This document shows, one piece after another, positions 5,574 to 14,259 of a DNA stretch of 64,000 nucleotides (positions within the stretch are counted from its first letter, which is position 1; the number at the start of each line of letters is the position of its first letter). The notes beneath the pieces were generated by a model. It was not told the DNA's origin, ran no database searches, and was given only the letters and a program-made list of their open reading frames with translations. The stretch is taken from NCBI RefSeq assembly GCF_900163695.1, contig NZ_FUIC01000038.1, positions 1 through 64,000 on the forward strand, given 5' to 3'. The position numbers and the translations under genes were made by a program. The stretch is from Gulosibacter sp. 10 (lineage in GTDB: Bacteria; Actinomycetota; Actinomycetes; Actinomycetales; Microbacteriaceae).

Positions 5574-7214
5574 CTAGCCGCATTTCAGCCCGTCCTGCGG
5601 CACGGCGCCCTCGATGAAGTAGTCGTCCACCGCGTCGACGACGCAGGGATCGCCCTGGCTGTAGGCGATGTGCCCCTCGCCCTCGAACTCGACGAGCACG
5701 CCGGACTCGAGTTGCTCGGCCACGGCGACGGCCCACTTGAGCGGCGTCGCGGGGTCGTGCGTGGTGGCGACCACGAGCACGGGGGCGGCGCCCTCGCCGG
5801 TCACGGGCTCCTGCTGCTCGACGCGGGACTGCACCGGCCAGTTCTCGCAGGTGAGGTCGCCCACGGTGAGCTCGGCGTCGGTCATCTCGGTGCCGAACAG
5901 CTGCACCTCGTTGAGCCGTTCGTTGAAGTCCTTGATGGCGGCCTCGTCGGTCACGAGGGGATAGTCGAGGCAGTTGATGGCGGGGAACGCCTCGAACATG
6001 TTCGAGTCGTAGTTGCCGTTCTGGTCGCGCCCGTAGTAGGAGTCGGCGAGCAGGAAGAAGAGCGAGGGGTCCTGCTGGTCCATCCACATGGCGAACGCCT
6101 GCGAGAGGTAGGGCCAGCTGTCCTCCGAGTAGAGCGCCGAGGAGATCGCCGTGGAGATCACTCCCGAGGTCAGGGTGCGGCCGTCGGGTGCGGTGGGCAG
6201 CGTCTCGTCCACCGTGTCCATGATGGTCTGGATCTCGGCGATCGCGCCGTTCACCCCGCCCCGGCCGGAGAAGGGGCACTCCTCGGTGGTGAGGCAGTCC
6301 TCCAGGTAGTTCATGGTGGCGTCGGCGAACTTCTCCTGCTGGTCGACGACCACGTCGAACATGGGCACGGTCGGGTCGGTGGCCCCGTCGAGGACGATCC
6401 GGCCGACGCGCTCGGGGTAGCGGTCGATGTACTGGGCGCCGATGTCGGTGCCGTAGGAGAGGCCGAAGTAGACGAGGTTGGTGTCGCCCACCGCGGCGCG
6501 CAGCATGTCGAGGTCGTTGACGGTCGACTTGGTGTCGACGAACTCGAGCAGCGGGCCGGTGTTCTCGAGGCAGTTCGCCCCGAACTCCACGGCCTGCTTC
6601 TGCGCGAACTCGAAGGCCTCCTCCTCGGTCATCTCGTCGGCCCCCTCGGGCACGCCGTAGAGGTACTCGTCCATGCCCTCGTCGTCGACGCACTCCACGG
6701 CGCTCGAGTATCCGACTCCGCGGGGGTCCCAGCCGACGATGTCGTAGTTCTCGCGCAGCTCGGGCGAGAAGAAGTAGTCGCCCGACTGGGCGACGAAGTC
6801 GACGCCGCTCGCGCCGGGACCGCCGGGGTTGGTGAACAGCGAGCCCTGCGACTCGCCGGTGGCGGGCAGACGGACGAGCGCGAGCTCGATGTCCTCGAAC
6901 TCGCCCGGGTTCTCCCAGTCCATGGGCGCGGTGGCGGTGGCGCACTCGGCGCCCTCGACCGCGGCGTATTCGGCGGGGCATTCGCCCCATTCGAGCTCCT
7001 GCTCGTAGAACGGCACGAGCTCGGGCGCGAGGTCCTCGTCGTACAGCGGCCCCTCGGCGTCGGCCGGGGGCGCTTCGCCCTCGCCGCCCTGACCGCCGCC
7101 GGGCGACTGGAGCTCCTGGATGAGGACGCATCCGCTGAGCGCGAGCGTCATCACCGACGCGATGGAGCCCAGCCCGAGCAGCTTGGCGCGGACTCGCCGG
7201 GAACGAGCGGTCAT
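5574..7214 (-). CDS. Secreted alpha/beta-hydrolase lipoprotein, tripeptidyl aminopeptidase-like
   Basis: 546 residues with a lipoprotein signal peptide (basic start, hydrophobic core, LALSGC lipobox, Cys29), so it is probably anchored outside the membrane. The oxyanion-hole segment NPGGPGASG (129-137), nucleophile elbow GLSYG (Ser253), Asp487 in THDPATPL and His515 in GEGHIAYS make the catalytic triad of the Streptomyces SlpD/SlpE/TAP family. Its TAP-like C-terminal domain contains the Asp and His. Such enzymes remove short peptides from exported proteins or release them as nutrients. Substrate is unknown. It is separated from holB by 21 bases and may share its transcript. Confidence 0.9.
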   Translation of the reverse strand: MTARSRRVRAKLLGLGSIASVMTLALSGCVLIQELQSPGGGQGGEGEAPPADAEGPLYDEDLAPELVPFYEQELEWGECPAEYAAVEGAECATATAPMDWENPGEFEDIELALVRLPATGESQGSLFTNPGGPGASGVDFVAQSGDYFFSPELRENYDIVGWDPRGVGYSSAVECVDDEGMDEYLYGVPEGADEMTEEEAFEFAQKQAVEFGANCLENTGPLLEFVDTKSTVNDLDMLRAAVGDTNLVYFGLSYGTDIGAQYIDRYPERVGRIVLDGATDPTVPMFDVVVDQQEKFADATMNYLEDCLTTEECPFSGRGGVNGAIAEIQTIMDTVDETLPTAPDGRTLTSGVISTAISSALYSEDSWPYLSQAFAMWMDQQDPSLFFLLADSYYGRDQNGNYDSNMFEAFPAINCLDYPLVTDEAAIKDFNERLNEVQLFGTEMTDAELTVGDLTCENWPVQSRVEQQEPVTGEGAAPVLVVATTHDPATPLKWAVAVAEQLESGVLVEFEGEGHIAYSQGDPCVVDAVDDYFIEGAVPQDGLKCG

Positions 7215-7235
7215 GGGTGTGCCTCCATCCGGCCC

Positions 7236-8402
7236 TCAGGCCTGTGCGTGTCTTCCGACGTAACCAACGAGCAATTCCTCCAGCGCGAGGGCGGGCGGAA
7301 CGTTTGCGGCGAGCCGCTTCCGTGCGACGCTGATTGCTTCAATGCTAGCCATGGTTCGGGCCGGGTCGCTCGCCCGGGCGGCAGATTCGATGTCGCGCAG
7401 GCGCGACTCGTTCACGGGGCTGACGCCGGACTGCAACTCGAGCATGAGCACATCGCGCCAGAGCGACTGCACGTCGGTGAGGATGCGGTCGACGCCGTCG
7501 AGCGTGGCGCGCTTCGCGCGCTTCTTCTGATTCTCCTCGAGCTCGCGGAACACCCCGCGGAGCTGCCGCGGGATGGCCTGCTTCGGGTCGAGGCCGAGGG
7601 AGCGGAAGGTCTCCTCCCGCTCGCGCTCGTTGCGGTCCTCGGAGGCCGCCTTGCCGTCCTCCTCCGCGATGGCGAGCCAGTCCCCGGCCTTGCGCACCGC
7701 GTCCCCGACCGTGCGCAGCCCCAGCACCCCGTCGAGCGCGCGATCGCGCCGCCGCCACGCCTCGGGCGAGGTGACGAGCCGCGCCGCCATGCCCACGTGG
7801 CTCTGCGACTCGGCGGCGGCGCGGCGGGCGGTGTCCGCGTCGACGCCGTGGCGCCGCACGAGCAGCTCGGCGACGTCCTCGACCTCGGGGGTGCGCAGGC
7901 CGATCGAGCGGACGCGGGAGCGGATCGTCGGCAGCAGGTCGGCCTCGCTGGGCGCGCACAGCACCCACACGGTGGTCTCCGCGGGCTCCTCGATGGCCTT
8001 GAGCAGCGTGTTGGAGGTGCGCTCGACCATGCGGTCTGCGTCCTCGACCACGATCACGCGGTAGTCGGCGTTCATCGGCGAGCGGGATGCGCGGGATACG
8101 AGTTCGCGCGCGGTCTTGATATCGATGATCACGGTCTCGGTGGCCACCGCGGTGAGGTCCGGGTGGGAGCGGGCGCGCACCTGCTGACAGGACGGGCATA
8201 CGCCGCAGCCGTCGACCGGGCACAGCAGCGCGGCGGCGAACGCGTAGGCCGCCGTCGAGCGCCCCGATCCGGGCGGGCCGGTGATGAGCCAGGAGTTCGT
8301 GAAGGCCTGCGGGTCGACGGCGCCGCGATGCGCGCCGGCCACGGCGCGCCGCAGCGTGGCGACGGCCTCCGGCTGCCCGGTCACCTCGTCCCACACGCTC
8401 AC
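7236..8402 (-). CDS. holB: DNA polymerase III subunit delta'
   Basis: 388 residues. Clamp-loader AAA+ fold: a degenerate P-loop GPPGSGRST (about 42-50), a Cys cluster CPVDGCGVCPSC (zinc module), VVEDADRM as Walker B-like, and LLKAIEEP with a sensor region TIRSRVRSIGL. It acts with DnaX (gene at 55011) and HolA to load the sliding clamp. It follows tmk after 25 bases, and topA is upstream of tmk, giving a topA-tmk-holB transcription unit. The locus order is common in actinobacteria. Confidence 0.95.
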   Translation of the reverse strand: MSVWDEVTGQPEAVATLRRAVAGAHRGAVDPQAFTNSWLITGPPGSGRSTAAYAFAAALLCPVDGCGVCPSCQQVRARSHPDLTAVATETVIIDIKTARELVSRASRSPMNADYRVIVVEDADRMVERTSNTLLKAIEEPAETTVWVLCAPSEADLLPTIRSRVRSIGLRTPEVEDVAELLVRRHGVDADTARRAAAESQSHVGMAARLVTSPEAWRRRDRALDGVLGLRTVGDAVRKAGDWLAIAEEDGKAASEDRNEREREETFRSLGLDPKQAIPRQLRGVFRELEENQKKRAKRATLDGVDRILTDVQSLWRDVLMLELQSGVSPVNESRLRDIESAARASDPARTMASIEAISVARKRLAANVPPALALEELLVGYVGRHAQA

Positions 8403-8427
8403 GGCACGATCCTCCCCGTCCGCACGA

Positions 8428-9090
8428 TCATCCCCGCTCCTCGAGCAGCCCCTCGACGCGGTCGCGGATGCGCGCGGCGATCTCCTCGGGCGCCCCGGAG
8501 GCGTCGATCACGAGGTAGCGCTCGGGCGCGGCGGCCGCGAGCGCGCGGAACTGCTCGCGCACCCGGTCGTGGAACGCCTTCCCCTCAGATTCGAGGCGGT
8601 CGAATCCGCCCCGGCTGCGGGCGACGCGCTCCCGCCCGGTCTCGGGCGCGAGGTCGAGCAGCACCGTGAGGTCCGGCAGGAGCCCCTCGGTGGCCCAGAG
8701 CGAGAGGTCTCGGACCTCCTCGGCGCCGAGGTCGCGGCCGGAGCCCTGGTAGGCCACGGAGGAATCGATGTAGCGGTCCTGGAGCACCGTGACGCCCTTC
8801 GCGAGCGCGGGCCGCACCTGCGTGGCGATGTTGTTCGCGCGGTCCGCGGCGTAGATGAGCGCCTCGGCGCGCGGCGCGATCTCGTCCTCGCTGTGGAGCA
8901 CGGCGCGGCGCAGCTCGAGGCCCACGGCCGTGCTGCCGGGCTCCCGGGTGTGCAGGATCTCGTGCCCGCGCGCCCGCAGGTGCTCGGCGAGGAGGCCGAC
9001 CTGGGTGGTCTTCCCGGCGCCGTCCCCGCCCTCGAAGACGATGAACAGGCCCCGCTCCGAGGGCGGCGCCGCTTCGTGTTCCGCTGCCAC
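8428..9090 (-). CDS. tmk: Thymidylate kinase
   Basis: 220 residues. P-loop FEGGDGAGKTTQ (about 19-30), the DR(Y/H) motif in LQDRYIDSSVAYQG, and the LID region follow the family order; TREPGSTAVG is the conserved substrate-binding segment. It phosphorylates dTMP to dTDP for DNA synthesis. It sits 6 bases after topA, so the two are probably co-transcribed. Confidence 0.97.
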   Translation of the reverse strand: MAAEHEAAPPSERGLFIVFEGGDGAGKTTQVGLLAEHLRARGHEILHTREPGSTAVGLELRRAVLHSEDEIAPRAEALIYAADRANNIATQVRPALAKGVTVLQDRYIDSSVAYQGSGRDLGAEEVRDLSLWATEGLLPDLTVLLDLAPETGRERVARSRGGFDRLESEGKAFHDRVREQFRALAAAAPERYLVIDASGAPEEIAARIRDRVEGLLEERG

Positions 9091-9096
9091 GCTCCC

Positions 9097-11946
9097 CTAG
9101 CTCTCGTCGGTGCCCGTGCCGGCGGACTTCGCCGTGCTCGTCTTCTTGGCCGGGGCCTTGCGCGTCGCGGTCTTCGCCGTGCTCGACTTCGCGGTGGAGG
9201 GCTTCGCGGTGGTCTTCTTCGCGGCGCTCGTCTTGGCCGTGCTCGATTTGGCCGTGCTGGTCTTCTTGGGCGCCGGCTTCTTCGAGGCGGTGGTCTTCGA
9301 GGCGGTGGTCTTCTTGGCCGTGCTGCGCCGCTTCGCGGGGCCCTTGGCGCGCTTCTCGGCGATCATCTCGACCGCGCGGGAGAACGTGACCGTCATGGGA
9401 TCCGTGCCGCGGGGCACCGTGACGTTGGTCTCGCCGTCCGTCACGTAGGGGCCGAAGCGGCCGTCCTTGACCTTGATCGCCTTGCCCGAGACGGGATCGG
9501 GCTCGCCGAAGTCGAGCAGCACCGATTTGGACTGCTGGCCCCGGTACTTCGGCTGCGCGAACAGCTCGTTCGCGCCGGGCACGTCGATCGTGAAGATCGA
9601 GTCCTCGTCGGGCAGGGTGCGGGTCTCGGTGCCCTTCTTGAGGTAGGGGCCGTAGCGGCCGTTCTGCGCGGTGATCTCCTTGCCGCTCTCCTCCTCGACG
9701 CCCACCACGCGGGGCAGCGACAGCAGCTTGAGCGCCTCCTCGAACGTGACCGTCTCGGGCGACATGGACTTGAACAGCGAGGCCGTGCGGGGCTTGGGCG
9801 CGGCCTTCTTGCGCTTGCCGGTGCCGGCGTCCTCGGGCTCGGGGAGCACCTCGGAGACGTAGGGTCCGAAGCGGCCGTCCTTCACGACGATGTCGTGGCC
9901 GGTCTCGGGGTCCTGGCCGAGCACGCGGTCGGTGACCACCGGGGCGTCGATGAGCTCCTGCACCTTCTCGGGCGTGAGCTCGTCGGGTGCGAGGTCGGCG
10001 GGCACGTTGATGCGCCGGGGTGTCTCGCCGCCCTCGTCCACCTCGAGGTACGGCCCGTAGCGGCCGATCCGGAGGGTGGCCTTGTCGGTGATGGGCATCG
10101 AGTTGATGGCCCGGGCGTCGATCTCGCCGAGGTTGTCGATGACCTTCCGCAGGCCGGGGTGCTCCTCGCCGCCGAAGTAGAAGTCGCCGAGCCACTGGAC
10201 GCGATCCTGGTCGCCGGCGGCGATGTGGTCGAGGTCGGCCTCCATCTGCGCGGTGAAGTCGTACTCCACGAGGTCCTCGAAGTGCTCCTCGAGGAGCCGG
10301 ACGACGCTGAACGCCGTCCATCCGGGCATGAGCGCCGAGCCGCGCTTGATGGCGTAGCCGCGGTCCATGATCGTCGCGATGATCGAGGCGTACGTGGAGG
10401 GCCGGCCGATGCCGAGGTCGTCGAGCATCTTCACGAGGCTCGCCTCGGTGTAGCGCGGCGGCGGGCTGGTCTCGTGGGACTTCGCCTCGGCCCCCTCGAC
10501 CGCGACGACCTCGCCCTCCTTGAGCGGCGGGAGCTTGGACTCCTTGGCGTCGCCGCCGTTGCGGGATTCGTCCCGGCCCTCCTCGTAGGCCGCGAGGAAG
10601 CCGCGGAAGGTGATGACGGTGCCCGAGACCTGGTACTCGCTCGTGGTGGGCGCGAGGGTGCCGGCCTCGTCGGGGAGCTCGGTCGCGGCGCCGGCGAGGG
10701 TGACGGTGGCGGTCTGCCCCTTGGCGTCGGCCATCTGCGAGGCGACGGTGCGCTTCCAGATGAGGTCGTAGAGCTTGCGCTCCTGGTCGCTCACGCCGTG
10801 GAGGTCGCGCGGTCGGGCGAACTCGCTGCCTGCGGGGCGGATGGCCTCGTGCGCCTCCTGCGCGTTCTTCGCCTTCGCCCCGTAGTAGCGGGGCTTCTCC
10901 GGCACGGTGTCGGCGCCGTAAAGCTCGCGCGCCTGCGATCGGGCGGCGTTGAGCGCCTGCGAGGAGAGGTTGTACGAGTCCGTACGCATATAGGTGATGT
11001 GCCCGTTCTCGTACAGCGACTGGGCGACCGACATCGTCTGCCGCGCCGAGAAGCCGAGCTTGCGCGAGGCCTCCTGCTGCAGGGTCGAGGTCGTGAACGG
11101 CGCGGCGGGGCGGCGCGTGTAGGGCTTCGACTCGATCGAGGTGACGCTCACCTCGACGTCGCCGGCGCGCAGCGCGTCGGCGAGCGCGGTCGCCGCGGGC
11201 TCGCGCAGCACGAGCGCGTCGTTCTTGAGCTTTCCGGCGTCGTCGAAGTCCCGTCCCGTGGCGAGCCGCTTGCCGTCGAGCTTGGTCAGCCGCACGCCGA
11301 ACGCCTGGCCGTCGGCGGAGAGATCCGCCTCGACGCCCCAGTAGGAGGCCGCGACGAAGGCGAGGCGCTCGCGCTCGCGCTGCACGATGAGGCGGGTCGC
11401 GGCCGACTGCACGCGGCCGGCCGAGAGTCCCGGGCCGACCTTGCGCCACAGCACGGGCGAGATCTCGTAGCCGTAGAGGCGGTCGAGGATGCGCCGGGTC
11501 TCCTGCGCGTCGACGAGGTGGGCGTCGATGTCGCGGGTCTGCTCCTTGGCTGCCTCGATGGCCTCCTGCGTGATCTCGTGGAAGACCATGCGCTTGACGG
11601 GCACCTTGGGCTTGAGCACCTCGAGCAGGTGCCACGCGATGGCCTCGCCCTCGCGGTCCTCATCGGTTGCGAGGATGAGTTCGTCCGCGCTCTTGAGCGC
11701 CCGGCGCAGCTCGGTCACCGTCTTCTTCTTCGCGTCCGAGACCGCGTAGTAGGGCTGGAAGCCGTTCTCGACGTCGACCGAGAACTTGCCGAGGGTGCCC
11801 TGCTTCTGCTCCGGAGGAAGGTTCTTGGGCTCGATGAGATCGCGGATGTGGCCGACGGAGGCCATCACGGTGTAGCCGTCGCCAAGGTACTTGGAGATGC
11901 TCTTGACCTTGGTCGGCGACTCGACGATCACGAGAGAGTTCGACAA
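9097..11946 (-). CDS. topA: DNA topoisomerase I
   Basis: 949 residues from a TTG start at 11946 (MSNSLVIVESPTKVKSISKY), preceded by GAGGAA at the right spacing; the open frame extends upstream but is not coding. TOPRIM motifs are VESPTK and DEDREGEA (Asp95, Asp97), and the catalytic Tyr319 lies in ITYMRTDS. The C-terminal region has four TOPRIM-C-type repeats with (R)YGPY or (R)FGPY cores (about 680-870), then a Lys/Ala/Ser/Thr tail rich in STAKSS- and KKT-type repeats (about 885-949). Actinobacterial TopA tails of this type promote processive relaxation. It removes negative supercoils behind transcription. Confidence 0.96.
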   Translation of the reverse strand: MSNSLVIVESPTKVKSISKYLGDGYTVMASVGHIRDLIEPKNLPPEQKQGTLGKFSVDVENGFQPYYAVSDAKKKTVTELRRALKSADELILATDEDREGEAIAWHLLEVLKPKVPVKRMVFHEITQEAIEAAKEQTRDIDAHLVDAQETRRILDRLYGYEISPVLWRKVGPGLSAGRVQSAATRLIVQRERERLAFVAASYWGVEADLSADGQAFGVRLTKLDGKRLATGRDFDDAGKLKNDALVLREPAATALADALRAGDVEVSVTSIESKPYTRRPAAPFTTSTLQQEASRKLGFSARQTMSVAQSLYENGHITYMRTDSYNLSSQALNAARSQARELYGADTVPEKPRYYGAKAKNAQEAHEAIRPAGSEFARPRDLHGVSDQERKLYDLIWKRTVASQMADAKGQTATVTLAGAATELPDEAGTLAPTTSEYQVSGTVITFRGFLAAYEEGRDESRNGGDAKESKLPPLKEGEVVAVEGAEAKSHETSPPPRYTEASLVKMLDDLGIGRPSTYASIIATIMDRGYAIKRGSALMPGWTAFSVVRLLEEHFEDLVEYDFTAQMEADLDHIAAGDQDRVQWLGDFYFGGEEHPGLRKVIDNLGEIDARAINSMPITDKATLRIGRYGPYLEVDEGGETPRRINVPADLAPDELTPEKVQELIDAPVVTDRVLGQDPETGHDIVVKDGRFGPYVSEVLPEPEDAGTGKRKKAAPKPRTASLFKSMSPETVTFEEALKLLSLPRVVGVEEESGKEITAQNGRYGPYLKKGTETRTLPDEDSIFTIDVPGANELFAQPKYRGQQSKSVLLDFGEPDPVSGKAIKVKDGRFGPYVTDGETNVTVPRGTDPMTVTFSRAVEMIAEKRAKGPAKRRSTAKKTTASKTTASKKPAPKKTSTAKSSTAKTSAAKKTTAKPSTAKSSTAKTATRKAPAKKTSTAKSAGTGTDES

Positions 11947-11989
11947 AATGCGTTCCTCGGGGGTAGGCAGCGGGAGTAGACAGCCCCAT

Positions 11990-12000
11990 ATATAAGGTAT
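11990..12000 (-). promoter_or_regulatory. AT-rich candidate -10 region for topA
   Basis: The otherwise GC-rich gap between topA and the Tad operon contains CCATATATAAGGTA, read leftward as TACCTTATATATGG, about 45-55 bases upstream of the topA TTG codon. A TATATA-like -10 fits, but no clear -35 is seen. The rest of 12001-12199 shows nothing I can assign. Confidence 0.35.
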
Positions 12001-12199
12001 GGAAATCGATGAGGCGTTCGGTTGCACCATATACCACCATGCTCGCCTCCAGTTCGCCCTGGCGAGTCGCGGATGCGCATGCGATATATACGCGCGCCCG
12101 CGCCGGTGCCGCGCCCATGACGCGCCGGGAGCCGCCGCCTCGGCCTGCTCTCGAAGATCGTGCTCCGCTTCATCACGCCCGCGGCGCGCCGGGAGCCGC

Positions 12200-12595
12200 T
12201 CATCGCGGCAGGCCGGCCCGTGCCGAGCTGCTGAGCTCGAGCGGGCCGAAGCCCGCCGAGACCGTGACCACGGACTCGCGATACCCGGACTCGCAGGCCA
12301 CGAGCTCGACGCCGTGCAGCGCCGCCGCCGCGTGCGCCCGAGCGCACGGCTCGCCCGGCACCCGGTGCGAGGCGGTGTCGGCGGCCGCGAGCGCCGCGGC
12401 ATCGGCGGCTACCGAGACGCGGGTGTGCAGCGCGAAGGCCCCGAGCGCGGCGATGAGAGCGATCGAGAGCGCGATCGTGGCGGTGAGGATCCCGATCGCG
12501 AGCACCGAGCCGCTGCCGCGGTCGTCCCGCAGTGCGCGGCGGCAGCGCGCAGCCGGCCGCGGCACGCTGTTCCGGGAGGCCCGCGCACCGCTCAT
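12200..12595 (-). CDS. TadE-like secretion-neighbourhood protein (Rv3654c type)
   Basis: 131 residues starting at ATG 12595, which overlaps the TGA of the upstream TadE gene (ATGA). After a basic N-terminus comes RGSGSVLAIGILTATIALSI with a single membrane helix, then a small extracytoplasmic domain with ALHTRVSVAADAAALAAADT, the pattern of the 'helicase/secretion neighbourhood TadE-like' family. Two Cys residues (EPCARAH and VACESG) could form a disulfide. Predicted minor pilin or pseudopilin; last gene of the Tad operon. The open frame extends upstream of the ATG but is a shadow of the TadE gene. Confidence 0.8.
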   Translation of the reverse strand: MSGARASRNSVPRPAARCRRALRDDRGSGSVLAIGILTATIALSIALIAALGAFALHTRVSVAADAAALAAADTASHRVPGEPCARAHAAAALHGVELVACESGYRESVVTVSAGFGPLELSSSARAGLPR

Positions 12596-12942
12596 GCGTC
12601 CGTGTCCCTGAGCGCGCACGACTCCCCCTCCGCCCTCGCGCCCGTCGAGAGTCCGACGATCCGGATGGGCGCCGAGACCCGGACGCAGCGGAACTCCCCG
12701 GAGTCCCACGTCTCGAGGCCGGCGCCGTTCCCCGCGATCGACAGCGCCTGCTCGGGCGCGTCCCCGCGGGCCGAGAGCCGCGCGGCCTCGCCCGCCGCAT
12801 CCTGCACCCGCACGAACGCGCTCGACGCGGCCACCGCGCCGAGGCACAGCGCCAGCACGAGCACGACGGCGGGCATGGCGGCCGCGAACTCGGCGGCGAC
12901 CGAGCCGCGTTCGGCCCGCAGCCGCCATCCCCGCCTCGCCAT
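12592..12942 (-). CDS. TadE-family pilus assembly protein
   Basis: 116 residues from ATG 12942, overlapping the stop of the DUF4244 pilin gene (ATGA). MARRGWRLRAERGSVAAEFA leads into a hydrophobic helix (AAMPAVVLVLALCLGAVAAS) with the E-x-x-x-P arrangement typical of TadE-type prepilin-like signals. A periplasm-type domain follows (DAAGEAARLSARGD, EFRCVRVSAPI). Corresponds to Rv3655c of mycobacteria in position and architecture. Predicted minor pilin of a Flp-type pilus. Confidence 0.8.
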   Translation of the reverse strand: MARRGWRLRAERGSVAAEFAAAMPAVVLVLALCLGAVAASSAFVRVQDAAGEAARLSARGDAPEQALSIAGNGAGLETWDSGEFRCVRVSAPIRIVGLSTGARAEGESCALRDTDA

Positions 12943-13151
12943 CAGCGCTGGAACGCCGAGACGACGAGGTCTTCGATGATGCCGCTCACGGCGCCGGACT
13001 GCACGACGGCGATGAGCACTCCGGCCAGGGCCACGGCCGCCATGATGACCATGGCGTACTCGGCGGTCTCCGCTCCCTCCTCGTCGTGCCGGATGCGGTG
13101 CAGGGCCCGGTCGAGCCGTGCTCGGAGGGCGGTGGGACGGTATCGGTTCAT
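12942..13151 (-). CDS. DUF4244 Flp-like pilin
   Basis: 69 residues. EEGAETAEYAMVIMAAVALA is the hallmark of the DUF4244/Flp pilin group (acidic residue before one long hydrophobic helix), equivalent to Rv3656c. It is the likely major pilin. It starts 139 bases after the tadBC-type gene, with GAAAGG upstream of the ATG. That gap could carry its own promoter, which would suit a highly expressed subunit. Confidence 0.85.
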   Translation of the reverse strand: MNRYRPTALRARLDRALHRIRHDEEGAETAEYAMVIMAAVALAGVLIAVVQSGAVSGIIEDLVVSAFQR

Positions 13152-13290
13152 GATGTTGCCTTTCGTTGTTCGGTTCGACAGCGGATTCGCACGGCACGTC
13201 TGGAAGATCTGAGGCGGATGGCGGCTGCTCGGGTCGGCGGAGCGGCGGTTGCCCGGGCCGGCAGGGCGGCAGGTGACGGGGACAGCAGGC

Positions 13291-14259
13291 TCAGCCGAAC
13301 ACGCGTCCCAGCACCGCGATCACGAGCGGGGCCACGCCCAGCGCGAGGAAGGCGGGCAGGATGCAGGCGCCGAGGGGCAGCATGAGGCGGACGCCGAGCT
13401 GCTGGGCCGCGCGAGCGGCATCGGTGCGCGCCCTGCGTCGCTCGAGCGCCGCCTCGGATCGCAGCAGCTCCGAGGCCGGAACCCCGGCCCGCACCGCGAG
13501 GTCGAGCACCGGTTGCGCCCGGTCGAGGCCGGAGAGCCCGAGCCGCCATTCGCGCAGCACGTCCCCCACGGTCTTGCGGACCGCGCTCGCGGAGCCGCCT
13601 CCAAGCATGCCCATGGCGACGAGGTCGAGCGCGAATCCGGGCGTGCTGGGCCGGTCGGAGGCGGCGCGGATCATCCTGCGGTTCCACCACCGGCCGAGCA
13701 CCACGAGCAGAGTGCCAGCGGCGAGCAGCGCCCAGCCCACGGGGCCGCCGAACAGCACGCCGATCGTGTCGAAGCCCAGCAGCGTGCCGAGCAGCAGACC
13801 GATGAGCGGCAGCGCGAGCACCATGCGGCTCGCCGTGCTCGGCGCCGCGAGCGCGATCTGCACGTCGCGCTCCGACTGCCCGATATCGCGGAATCCCGAG
13901 GCGAGCTCCCGGAGGGCGGGGCCGAGCGGCGCGCCCGCGATCTCGGCCACTCGCCAGGTCGCGCCGAGGGCCCGCCAGGCCGTGACCGGATGCTCGCGCA
14001 GCAGCTCCGCCGCATCGGCGCCGCCGCGCAGCGCCCGCGCGACGAGCGCCTCCACGCGCTCGGGCTGCTCCCGCCGTCGCCGCGATGGCGGGAACCGGCG
14101 CCGCGTTCCGTCCCGTCCCTCGGCCCGGGCCTCCGCGCGCGAGTACTCGGCCAGCTGCTCCCACGCGCTGATCGGGGCGCCGCCTCCCGCGAGGAGCGAG
14201 GCGAGGCGCTCCACGACCGCCGCCGCTTCCTCGGCGGGGTACGTCTGCGCGGCGCTCAT
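13291..14259 (-). CDS. Fused TadB/TadC-type type II secretion F-domain protein
   Basis: 322 residues from ATG 14259 (MSAAQTYPAEEAAAVVERLA), overlapping the tadA stop by 4 bases. The first half (about 70-195) resembles a TadB F-domain with two membrane spans around PLIGLLLGTLLG and VGWALLAAGTLLVVLG. The second half (about 208-322) is a TadC-like F-domain (GFALDLVAMGMLGGGSASAV ... VRLMLPLGACILPAFLALGV). Mycobacteria encode these as two proteins (Rv3658c, Rv3657c); here one chain carries both. It is the inner-membrane platform for the TadA motor. Confidence 0.85.
   Translation of the reverse strand: MSAAQTYPAEEAAAVVERLASLLAGGGAPISAWEQLAEYSRAEARAEGRDGTRRRFPPSRRRREQPERVEALVARALRGGADAAELLREHPVTAWRALGATWRVAEIAGAPLGPALRELASGFRDIGQSERDVQIALAAPSTASRMVLALPLIGLLLGTLLGFDTIGVLFGGPVGWALLAAGTLLVVLGRWWNRRMIRAASDRPSTPGFALDLVAMGMLGGGSASAVRKTVGDVLREWRLGLSGLDRAQPVLDLAVRAGVPASELLRSEAALERRRARTDAARAAQQLGVRLMLPLGACILPAFLALGVAPLVIAVLGRVFG

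Noticed and set aside
8281-11979. Very long + strand open frame opposite tmk and topA
   Set aside because: Shadow frame of well-identified minus-strand genes; amino-acid composition is typical of antisense GC-rich translation. The same applies to the other long antisense frames in the window.
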